This document shows, piece after piece, positions 53,201 through 63,868 of a stretch of DNA of 64,000 nt (position 1 is its first letter; each line of letters begins with the position of its first letter). Location: the NCBI RefSeq assembly GCF_051020985.1, contig NW_027475133.1, positions 930,001 through 994,000 of the forward strand. Direction: 5' to 3'. Both the position numbers and the translations under genes were made by a program. The notes under the pieces were generated by a model that saw only the letters and a list, made by a program, of their open reading frames with translations, was not told the DNA's origin and searched no databases. The DNA is from Nomia melanderi (Eukaryota > Arthropoda > Insecta > Hymenoptera > Halictidae).

Positions 53201-56200
53201 GGGGAAAATCCAATATATATCTGGTGATATCTCGGGTGCTATTACAGATAGCGCAATAAATCAAATTGCGTTGTCTGTAGGAGGCTCTGGCGCATGATTC
53301 TGTGCAGCGGGAACGACCTCGGACCACTAGGGGCCGAGAAAACCACAGTCTCATGGGGCCGGACACTCAGGGTCAGTGGAAAATCCAATATATATCTGGT
53401 GATATCTCGGGTGCTATTACAGATAGCGCAATAAATCAAAGTGCGTTGTCTGTAGGAGGCCCTGGCGCATGAATCTGTGCAGCGGGAACGACCTCGGACC
53501 ACCAGGGTCCGAGAAAACCACCGTCTCATGGGGCCGGACACTCAGGGTCAGGGGTAAATCCAATATATATCTGGTGATATCTCGGGTGCTATTAGAGATA
53601 GCGCAATAAGCCAAAGGGAATTATCTGCAGGAGGCCCTGGCGCATGCATCTGTGCAGCGGGAACGACCTAGGACCACCAGGGGCCGAGAAAACCACCGTC
53701 TCATGGGGCCGGACACTCAGGGTCAGGGGAAAATCCAATATATATCTGGTGATATCTCGGGTGCTATTACAGATAGCGCAATAAATCAAAGTGCATTGTC
53801 TGTAGGAGGCCGTGGCGCATGAATCTGGGCAGCGGGAACGACCTCGGACCACCAGGGGCCGAGAAGACCACCGTCTCATGGGGCCGGCCACTCAGGGTCA
53901 GGGGAAAATCCAATATATATCTGGTGATATCTCGGGCGCTATTAGAGATAGCGCAATAAACCAAAGTGAATTATCCGCAAGAGGCCCTGGCGCATGAATC
54001 TGTGCAGCGGGAACGACCTCGGTCCACCAGGGGCCGAGAAAACCACCGTCTCATGGGGCTGGACACTCAGGGTGAGGGAAATATCCAATATATATCTGGT
54101 GATATCTCGGGTGCTATTAGAGATAGCGCAAAAAATCAAAATGCATTGTCTGTAGGAGGCCCTGTCGCATGAATCTGGCCAGCGGGAACTACCTCGGACC
54201 ACCAGGGTCCGAGAAAACCACCGTCTCATGGGGCCGGACACTCAGGGTCAGGGGAAAATCCAATATATATCTGGTGATATCTCGGGTGCTATTACAGATA
54301 GCGCAATAAATCAAAGTGCATTGTCTGTAGGAGGCACTGGCGAATGAATCTGTGCAGCAGGAACGACCTCGGACCAACAGGGGCCGAGAAAATTACTGAT
54401 ATTCGGAATCCGTCACCCAAGGTCATGTAAAAATCCAGCATATATCTGGTGATATCTCGGGTGCTATTAGAGATAGCGCAATAAACCAAAGTGAATTATC
54501 TGCAGGAGGCCCTGGTGCATGCATCTGTGCAGCGGGAACGACCTCCGACCACCAGGGGCCGAGTAAACCACCGTCTCATGGGGCCGGACACTCAGGGTCA
54601 GGGGTAAATCCAATATATATCTGGTGATATCTCGGGTGCTATTACAGATAGCGCAATAAATCAAAGTGAATTATCTGCAGGAGGCCCTGGCGCATGAATG
54701 TGTGCAGCGGGAACGACCTCGGACCACCAGGGGCCGAGAAAACCGCAGTCTCATGGGGCCGGACACTCAGGGTCAGGGAAAAATCCAATATATATCTGGT
54801 GATATCTCGGGCGCTATTAGAGATAGCGCAATAAACCAAAGTGAATTATCTGCAGGAGGCCCTGCCGCATGAATCTGTGCAGAGGGAACGACCTCGGACC
54901 ACCAGAGGCCGAGAAAATCACAGATTTTCGGTATCCGCCACCCAAAGTCATGTAAAAATCCAGCATATATATGGAGCTTTCTCGGGTGCTATAACAGATA
55001 GCGCAATAAATCAAAGTGCACTGTCTGTAGGAGCCCCTGGCGCATGAATCTGGGCAGCGGGAACGACCTCGGACGACCAGGGGCCGAGAAAACCACCGTC
55101 TCATGGGGCCGGACACTCAGGGTCAGGGAAAAATCCAATATATATCTGGTGATATCTCGGGTGCTATTACAGATAGCGCAATAAATCAAAGTGAATTATC
55201 TGCAGGAGGCCCTGGCGCATGAATGTGTGCAGCGGGAACGACCTCGGACCACCAGGGGCCGAGAAAACCGCAGTCTCATGGGGCCGGACACTCAGGGTCA
55301 GGGAAAAATCCAATATATATCTGGTGATATCTCGGGCGCTATTAGAGATAGCGCAATAAACCAAAGTGAATTATCTGCAGGATGCCCTGGCGCATGAATC
55401 TGTGCCGCGGGAACGACATCGGTCCACCAGGGGCCGAGAAAACCACCGTCTCATGGGGCTGGACACTCAGGGTGAGGGAAATATCCAATATATATCTGTT
55501 GATATCTCGGGTGCTATTACAGATAGCGCAATAAATCAAAGTGCATTGTCTGTAGGAGGCCGTGGCGCATGAATCTGAGCAGCGGGAACGACCTCGGACC
55601 ACCAGGGGCCGAGAAGACCACCGTCTCATGGGGCCGGCCACTCAGGGTCAGGGGAAAATCCAATATATATCTGGTGATATCTCGGGTGCTATTAGAGATA
55701 GCGCAATAAGCCAAAGGGAATTATCTGCAGGAGGCCCTGGCGCATGCATCTGTGCAGCGGGAACGACCTAGGACCACCAGGGGCCGAGAAAACCACCGTC
55801 TCATGGGGCCGGACACTCAGGGTCAGGGGAAAATCCAATATATATCTGGTGATATCTCGGGTGCTATTACAGATAGCGCAATAAATCAAAGTGCGTTGTC
55901 TGTAGGAGGCTCTGGCGCATGATTCTGTGCAGCGGGAACGACCTCGGACCACTAGGGGCCGAGAAAACCACAGTCTCATGGGGCCGGACACTCAGGGTCA
56001 GTGGAAAATCCAATATATATCTGGTGATATCTCGGGTGCTATTACAGATAGCGCAATAAATCAAAGTGCGTTGTCTGTAGGAGGCCCTGGCGCATGAATC
56101 TGTGCAGCGGGAACGACCTCGGACCACCAGGTTCCGAGAAAACCACCGTCTCATGGGGCCGGACACTCAGGGTCAGGGGTAAATCCAATATATATCTGGT

Positions 56201-56419
56201 GATATCTCGGGTGCTATTAGAGATAGCGCAATAAGCCAAAGGGAATTATCTGCAGGAGGCCCTGGCGCATGCATCTGTGCAGCGGGAACGACCTAGGACC
56301 ACCAGGGGCCGAGAAAACCACCGTCTCATGGGGCCGGACACTCAGGGTCAGGGGAAAATCCAATATATATCTGGTGATATCTCGGGTGCTATTACAGATA
56401 GCGCAATAAATCAAAGTGC
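51818..56419 (+). repeat. Fifteen-monomer duplication (2,625 bp offset)
   Basis: About 51,818-53,794 matches 54,443-56,419 (1,977 bases) with about seven differences, for example AATTACAG/AATCACAG before the B' segment, GAATCTGGG/GAATCTGAG, AAATTGCG/AAAGTGCG and AGGGTCC/AGGTTCC. The second copy's left edge lies in the tail of the type B monomer that starts at 54,393. The block contains the boundary of the ten-monomer units, so it formed after them. Confidence 0.9.
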
Positions 56420-57192
56420 GTTGTCTGTAGGAGGCTCTGGCGCATGAATCTGTGCAACGGGAGCGACCTAGGACCACCAGGGGCCGAGAAAACAACAGTC
56501 TCATGGGGCCGGACACTCAGGGTCAGGGGAAAATCCAATATATATCTGGTGATATCTCGGGTGCTATTACGGACAGCGCAATAAATCAAAGTGCATTGTC
56601 TGTAGGAGGCACTGGCGAATGAATCTGTGCAGCAGGAACGACCTCGGACCACCAGTGGCCGAGAAAATTACAGATATTCGGAATCCGTCACCCAAGGTCA
56701 TGTAAAAATCCAGCATATATCTGGTGATATCTCGGGTGCTATTAGAGATAGCGCGATAAATCAAAGTGAATCATCTGCAGGAGGCCCTGGCGCATGAATG
56801 TGTGCAGCGGGAACGACCTCGGACCACCAGGGGCCGAGAAAACCGCAGACTCATGGGGCCGGACACTCAGGGTCAGGGAAAAATCCAATATATATCTGGT
56901 GATATCTCGGGCGCTATTAGAGATAGCGCAATAAACCAAAGTGAATTATCCGCAAGAGGCCCTGGCGCATGAATCTGTGCAGCGGGAACGACCTCGGTCC
57001 ACCAGGGGCCGAGAAAACCACCGTCTCATGGGGCTGGACACTCAGGGTGAGGGAAATATCCAATATATATCTGGTGATATCTCGGGTGCTATTAGAGATA
57101 GCGCAAAAAATCAAAATGCATTGTCTGTAGGAGGCCCTGTCGCATGAATCTGGCCAGCGGGAACTACCTCGGACCACCAGGGTCCGAGAAAA
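53905..57192 (+). repeat. Seventeen-monomer-spaced copy (2,975 bp offset)
   Basis: About 53,905-54,215 matches 56,880-57,190, sharing TTATCCGCAAGAGGCC, GCGCAAAAAATCAAAATGC, GGCCCTGTCGCATG and GGGAACTACCTCGG. The match ends at the 1-base deletion near 57,193. Confidence 0.8.
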
Positions 57193-57200
57193 CACCGTCT
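57186..57200. other. 1-base deletion
   Basis: GAGAAAACACCGTCTC replaces GAGAAAACCACCGTCTC. Confidence 0.9.
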
Positions 57201-57278
57201 CATGGGGCCGGACACTCAGGGTCAGGGGAAAATCCAATATATATCTGGTGATATCTCGGGTGCTATTAGAGATAGCGC

Positions 57279-57298
57279 AATAAACCAAGTGAGTTATC
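57279..57298. other. 1-base deletion in ACCAAAGTG, shared with 46,614
   Basis: ATAAACCAAGTGAGTTATC, followed by GGCGCCTGAATC. This is the same unusual combination as at 46,604-46,650, so it is likely a copy of it. Confidence 0.9.
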
Positions 57299-57589
57299 TG
57301 CAGGAGGCCCTGGCGCCTGAATCTGGGAAGCGGGAGCGTCCTCGGACCACCTGGGGCCGAGAAAACCACCGTCTCATGGGGCCGGACACCCAGAGTCAGG
57401 GGAAAATCCAATATATATCAGGTGATATCTCAGGTGCTATTAGAGATAGCGCAATAAACCAAAGTGAATTATCTGCAGGAGGCCCTCGCGCATGAATCTG
57501 TGCAGCGGGAATGACCTCGGTCCACCAGGGGCCGAGAAAACCACCGTCTCATGGGGCCGGACACTCAGGGTGTGGGAAAAATCCAATAT

Positions 57590-58635
57590 ATATCTGGTGA
57601 TATCTCGGGTGCTATTAGAGATAGCGCAATAAATCAAAGTGTATTGTCTGTAGGAGGCCCTGTCGCATGATTCTGTGCAGCGGGAACGACGTCGGACCAC
57701 CAGGGGCCGAGAAAATTACAGATTTTCGGTATCCGCCACCCAAAGTCATGTAAAAATCCAGCATATATATGGAGCTTTCTCGGGTACTATTACAGATAGC
57801 GCAATAAATCAAAGTGCACTGTCTGTAGGTGGCCCTGGCGCATGAATCTGGGCAGCGGGAACGACGTCGGACCACCAGGGGCCGAGAAAATCACCGTCTA
57901 ACGGGGCCGGACACTCAGGCTCAGGGGAAAATCCAATATATATCTGGCGATATCTCGGGTGCTATTACAGATAGCGCAATAAATCAAAGTGCATGGTCTG
58001 TAGGAGACCCTGGCGCATGCATCTGGGCAGCGGGAACGACCTCGGACCACCAGGGGCCGAGAAAACCACAGTCTCATTGGTCCGGACACTCAGGGTCAGG
58101 GAAAAATCCAATATATATCTGGTGATATCTCGGGTGCTATTAGAGATAGCGCAATAAATCAAAGTGTATTGTCTGTAGGAGGCCCTGTCGCATGATTCTG
58201 TGCAGCGGGAACGACGTCGGACCACCAGGGGCCGAGAAAATTACAGATTTTCGGTATCCGCCACCCAAACTCATGTAAAAATCCAGCATATATATGGAGC
58301 TTTCTCGGGTACTATTACAGATAGCGCAATAAATCAAAGTGCACTGTCTGTAGGAGGCCCTGGCGCATGAATCTGGGCAGCGGGAACGACCTCGGACCAC
58401 CAGGGGCCGAGAAAATCACCGTCTAACGGGGCCGGACACTCAGGCTCAGGGGAAAATCCAATATATATCTGGCGATATCTCGGGTGCTATTACAGATAGC
58501 GCAATAAATCAAAGTGCATGGTCTGTAGGAGACCCTGGCGCATGCATCTGGCCAGCGGGAACGACCTCGGACCACCAGTGGCCGAGAAAACCACAGTCTC
58601 ATTGGTCCGGACACTCAGGGTCAGGGAAAAATCCA
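57590..58635 (+). repeat. Three-monomer tandem duplication with B' (525 bp)
   Basis: About 57,590-58,110 matches 58,115-58,635 with about five differences. Markers are GTGTATTGTC, CCCTGTCGCATGATTC, one B' monomer, CGTCTAACGGGG and CATGGTCTGTAGGAGACCC. The last two monomers recur near 61,185-61,430. Confidence 0.85.
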
Positions 58636-59330
58636 ATATATATCTGGTGATATCTCGGGTGCTATTAGAGATAGCGCAATTAACCAAAGTGAATTATCTG
58701 CAGGAGGCCCTGGCGCATGCATCTGTGCAGCGGGAACGACCTCGGACCACCAGGGGCCGAGAAACCCACCGCCTCATGGGGCCGGACACTCAGGGTCAGG
58801 GAAAAATCCAATATATATCTGGTGATATCTCGGGTGCTATTAGAGATAGCGCAATAAACCAAAGTGAATTATCTGCAGGAGGCCCTGGTGCATGCATCTG
58901 TGCAGCGGGAACGACCTCCGACCACCAGGGGCCGAGTAAACCACCGTCTCATGGGGCCGGACACTCAGGGTCAGGGAAAAATCTAATATATATCCGGTGA
59001 TATCTCGGGTGCTATTACAGATAGCGCAATAAATCAAAGTGCATTGTCCGTAGGAGGCCCTGGCGCATGAATCTGTGCAGAGGAAACGACCTCGGACCAC
59101 CAGAGGCCGAGAAAATTACAGATTTTCGGTATCCGCCACCCAAAGTCATGTAAAAATCCAGCATATATATGCAGCTTTCTCGGGTGCTATTACAGATAGC
59201 GCAATAAATCAACGTGCACTGTCTGTAGGAGGCCCTGGCGCATGAATCTGTGCAGCGGGAACGACCTCGGACCACCAGGGTCCGAGAAAACCACCGTCTC
59301 ATGGGGCCGGACACTCAGGGTCAGGGGAAA

Positions 59331-60180
59331 ATCCAATATATATCTGGTGATATCTCGGGTGCTATTACAGATAGCGCAATAAATCAAAGTGCGTTGTCTG
59401 TAGGAGGCTCTGGCGCATGAATGTGTGCAGCGGGAACGACCTCGGACTACTAGGGGCCGAGAAAGCCACAGTCTCATGGGGCCGGACACTCAGGGTCAGG
59501 GGAAAATCCAATATATATCTGGTGATATCTCGGGTGCTATTACAGATAGCGCAATAAATCAAAGTGCGTTGTCTGTAGGAGGCCCTGGCGCATGAATCTG
59601 TGCAGCGGGAACGACCTCGGACCACTAGGGGCCGAGAAAACCACAGTCTCATGGGGCCGGACACTCAGGGTCAGGGGAAAATGCAATATATATCTGGTGA
59701 TATCTCGGGTGCTATTAGAGACAGCGCAATAAGCCAAAGGGAATTATCTGCAGGAGGCCCTGGCGCATGCATCTGTGCAGCGGGAACGACCTAGGACCAC
59801 CAGGGGCCGAGAAAACCACCGTCTCATGGGGCCGGACACTCAGGGTCAGGGGAAAATCCAATATATATCTGGTGATATCTCGCGTGCTATTACAGATAGC
59901 GCAATAAATCAAAGTGCGTTGTCTGTAGGAGGCTCTGGCGCATGAATGTGTGCAGCGGGAACGACCTCGGACTACTAGGGGCCGTGAAAGCCACAGTCTC
60001 ATGGGGCCGGACACTCAGGGTCAGGGGAAAATCCAATATATATCTGGTGATATCTCGGGTGCTATTACAGATAGCGCAATAAATCAAAGTGCGTTGTCTG
60101 TAGGAGGCCCTGGCGCATGAATCTGTGCAGCGGGAACGACCTCGGACCACCAGGGTCCGAGAAAACCACCGTCTCATGGG
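59331..60180 (+). repeat. Three-monomer duplication (525 bp)
   Basis: About 59,331-59,655 matches 59,856-60,180 at an offset of 525, sharing GGCTCTGGCGCATGAATG, CGGACTACTAGG and GAAAGCCACAG. Differences include TCGGGTGC/TCGCGTGC and GCCGAGAAAG/GCCGTGAAAG. Confidence 0.75.
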
Positions 60181-62739
60181 GCCGGACACTCAGGGTCAGG
60201 GGAAAATCCAATATATATCTGGTGATATCTCGGGTGCTATTACAGATAGCGCAATGAATCAAGGTGCGTTGTCTGTAGGAGGCCCTGGCGCATGAATCTG
60301 TGCAGCGGGAACGACCTCGGACCACTAGGGTCCGAGAAAACCACAGTCTCATGGGGCCGGACACTCAGGGTCAGGGGAAAATCCAATATATATCTGGTGA
60401 TATCTCGGGTGCTATTACGGATAGCGCAATAAATCAAAGTGCATTGTCTGTAGGAGGCACTGGCGAATGAATCTGTGCAGCAGGAACGACCTCGGACCAC
60501 CAGTGGCCGAGAAAATTACAGATATTCGGAATCCGTCACCCAAGGTCATGTAAAAATCCAGCATATATCTGGTGATATCTCGGGTGCTATTAGAGATAGC
60601 GCGATAAATCAAAGTGAATTATCTGCAGGAGGCCCTGGCGCATGAATCTGTGCAGCGGGAACGACCTCGGTCCACCAGGGGCCGAGAAAACCACCGTCTC
60701 ATGGGGCTGGACACTCAGGGTGAGGGAAATATCCAATATATATCTGGTGATATCTCGGGTGCTATTACAGATAGCGCAATAAATCAAAGTGCATTGTCAG
60801 AAGGAAGCCGTGGCGCATGAATCTGGGCAGCGGGAACGACCTTGGACCACCAGGGGCCGAGAAGACCACCGTCTCATGGGGCCGGACACTCAGGGTCAGG
60901 GGAAAATCCAATATATATCGGGTGATATCTCGGGTGCTATTACAGATAGCGCAATAAATCAAAGTGCATTGTCTGTAGGAGGCCCTGGCGCATGAGTCTG
61001 GCCAGCGGGAACGACCTCGGACCACCAGCGGCCGAGAAAACAACCGTCTCATGGGGCCGGACACTCAGGGTCGGGGAAAAATCCAATATATATCTGGTGA
61101 TATCTCGGGTGCTATTAGAGATAGCGCAATAAATCAAAGTGCATTGTCTGTTGGAGGCCCTGTCGCATGATTCTGTGCAGCGGGAACGACGTCGGACCAC
61201 CAGGGGCCGAGAAAATCACCGTCTAACGGGGCCGGACACTCAGGCTCAGGGGAAAATCCAATATATATCTGGCGATATCTCGGGTGCTATTACAGATAGC
61301 GCAATAAATCAAAGTGCATGGTCTGTAGGAGACCCTGGCGCATGCATCTGGCCAGCGGGAACGACCTCGGACCACCAGGGGCCGAGAAAACCACAGTCTC
61401 ATTGGTCCGGACACTCAGGGTCAGGGAAAAATCCAATATATATCTGGTGATATCTCGGGTGCTATTAGAGATAGCGCAATAAATCAAAGTGCATTGTCTG
61501 TAGGACGCACTGGCGAATGAATCTGTGCAGCAGGAACGACCTCGGACCACCAGGGGCCGAGAAAATTACTGATATTCGGAATCCGTCACCCAAGGTCATG
61601 TAAAGATCCAGCATATATCTGGTGATATCTCGGGTGCTATTAGAGATAGCGCGATAAATCAAAGTGCATTGTCTGCAGGAAGCCCTGGCTCATGATTCTG
61701 TGCAGCGGGAACGACCTCGGACCACCAGGGGCCGAGAAAATCACCTTCTCCTGGAGCCGGACTGCCAGGGTCAGGGAAAAATCCAATATATATCTGGTGA
61801 TATCTCGGGTGCTATTAGAGATAGCCCTATAAACCAAAGTGAATTATCTGCAGGAGGCCCTGGCGCATGCATCTGTGCAGCGGGAACGACCTCCGACCAC
61901 CAGGGGCCGAGTAAACCACCGTCTCATGGGGCCGGACACTCAGGGTCAGGGAAAAATCCAATATATATCCGGTGATATCTCGGGTGCTATTACAGATAGC
62001 GCAATAAATCAAAGTGCATTGTCCGTAGGAGTCCCTGGCGCATGAATCTGTGCAGAGGGAACGACCTCGGACCACCAGAGGCCGAGAAAATTACAGATTT
62101 TCGGTATCCGCCACCCAAAGTAATGTAAAAATCCAGCATATATATGGAGCTTTCTCGGGTGCTATTACAGATAGCGCAATAAATCAAAGTGCACTGTCTG
62201 TAGGAGGCCCTGGCGCATCAATCTGGGCAGAGGGAACGACCTCGGACCACCAGGGGCCGAGAAAACCACCGTCTCATGGGGCCGGACGCTCAGGGTCAGG
62301 CGAAAATCCAATATATATCTGGTGTTATCTCGGGTGCTATTACAGATAGCGCAATAAATCAAAGTGCATTGTCTGTAGGAGGCCCTGGCGCATGAATCTG
62401 TGCAGCCGGAAAAACCTCGGACCACCAGGGGCCGCGAAAACCACCGTCTCATGGGGCCGGACACTCAGGGTCAGTGAAAGATCCAATATATATCTGGTGA
62501 TATCTCGGGTGCTATTAGAGATAGCGCAATAAGTCAAAGTGCATTGTCTGTAGGAGGCACTGGCGAATGAATCTGTGCAGCAGGAACGACCTCGGACCAC
62601 CAGGGGCCGAGAAAATTACAGATATTCGGAATCCGTCACCCAAGGTCATGTATAAATCCAGCATGTATCTGGTGATATCTCGGGTGTTATTAGAGATAGC
62701 GCAATAAATCAAAGTGCATTTTCTGCAGGAGGCCCTGGC

Positions 62740-62890
62740 GCATGAATCTGTGCAGCGGTATCTACCTCGGATCACCAGGGTCCGAGAAAATCACCGAGAC
62801 ATGGGGCCGGGCACTCAGGGTCGGGTAAAAATCCAATATATATCTGGTGATATCTCGGGTTATATTACAGATAGAACAATAAATCAAAGT
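62740..62890 (+). repeat. Highly diverged A-type monomer
   Basis: This monomer has GCAGCGGTATCTACC, CACCGAGACATGGGG, GGGCACTCAGGGTCGGG, GGGTTATATTACAG and GATAGAACAATAAATC, more private changes than its neighbours. The GCGGTATC part is shared with monomers near 39,140 and 41,590. Confidence 0.7.
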
Positions 62891-63868
62891 GAATTATCTG
62901 CAGGAGGCCCTGGCGCATGAATCTGTGCAGCGGGAACGACCTCGGACCACCAGGGGCCGAGAAAACCACCGTCTCATGGGGCCGGACACTCAGGGTCAGG
63001 GAAGAATCCAATATATATCTGGTGATATCTCGGGTGCTATTACAGATAGCGCAATAAATCAAAGTGCATTGTCTGTAGGAGGCTCAGGCGAATGAATCTG
63101 TGCAGCGGGAACGACCTCGGACCACCAGGGGCCGAGAAAACCACAGTCTCATGGGGCCGGACACTCAGGGTCAGGGGAAAATCCAATATATATCTGGTGA
63201 TATCTCGGGTGCTATTACAGATAGCGCAATAAATCAGAGTGCATTGTCTGTAGGAGGCCCTGGCGCATGAATCTATGTAGCGGGAACGACCTCGGACCAC
63301 CAGAGGCCGAGAAAACCACAGTCTCATGGGTCCGGACACTCAGGGTCAGTGAAAAATCCAATATATATCTGGTTATATCTCGAGTGCTATTACAGATAGC
63401 GCAATAAATCAGAGTGCATTGTCTGTAGGAGGCCCTGGCGCATGAATCTGTGTAGCGGGAACGACCTCGGACCACCAGAGGCCGAGAAAACCACAGTCTC
63501 ATTGGTCCGGACGCTCAGGGTCAGGGGAAAATCCAACATATATCTGGTGATATCTCGGGTGCTATTACAGATAGCGCAATAAATAAATGTGCATTGTCTG
63601 TAGGAGGCCCTGGAGCATGAATCTGTGCAGAGGGAACGACCTCGGACCACCAGGGGCCGAGAAAACCACAGTCTCATGGGGTCGGACACTCAGGGTCAGG
63701 GAAGAATCCAATATATACCTGGTGATATCTCGGGTGCTATTAGAGATAGCGCAATAAACCAAAGTGAATTATCTGCAGGAGACCCTGGCGCATGAATCTG
63801 TGCAGCGGGAACGACCTCGGACCACCAGGTGCCGAGACAACAACCGTCTCATGGGGCCGGACACTCAG

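Larger units (their letters stand above)
50543..62150 (+). repeat. Type B' monomers, right group (7 copies)
   Basis: B' segments start at 50,543, 52,293, 54,918, 57,716, 58,241, 59,116 and 62,091. The first three are one lineage carried by the 10- and 15-monomer duplications (spacing 1,750 and 2,625 bases). They share GGTGCTGTAAC or GGTGCTATAAC after the segment and AGAGGCCGAG before it. The pair 57,716/58,241 belongs to a 3-monomer duplication. The copy at 59,116 reads GCAGCTTTC instead of GGAGCTTTC. Confidence 0.85.
12748..62665 (+). repeat. Type B monomers (34 copies)
   Basis: Type B carries TTACAGATATTCGGAATCC and then CACCCAAGGTCATG in place of the usual CATGGGGCCGGACACTCAGG region, then returns to the normal GGTGATATCTCGGG. 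Segment starts: 12748, 14323, 15898, 16423, 16773, 17822, 18347, 18697, 20971, 21321, 22021, 22371, 23596, 24471, 25171, 25696, 26571, 28671, 32346, 33046, 37071, 38121, 38996, 39871, 41446, 42321, 42496, 44071, 48093, 54393, 56668, 60516, 61566, 62616. All spacings are whole monomers once the listed indels are counted. Type B differs from B' at about 4 of 44 positions in the shared part and looks like B' joined to an A-type right part. It aligns to A without gaps at roughly half its positions, so it is an old subfamily. Confidence 0.9.

Noticed and set aside
17197..59000. Longer frames: 144-164 codons at 17197-17631, 19121-19594, 46070-46543, 46419-46892, 46943-47416, 56917-57411 and 58518-59000
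   Set aside because: All but one lie over the 1-base deletions, which make one monomer 174 bases (58 codons) and let the frame run into the next repeat. The one at 58518-59000 results from CAATTAACC replacing the usual CAATAAACC, which removes a stop codon. Length alone is not evidence for a gene.
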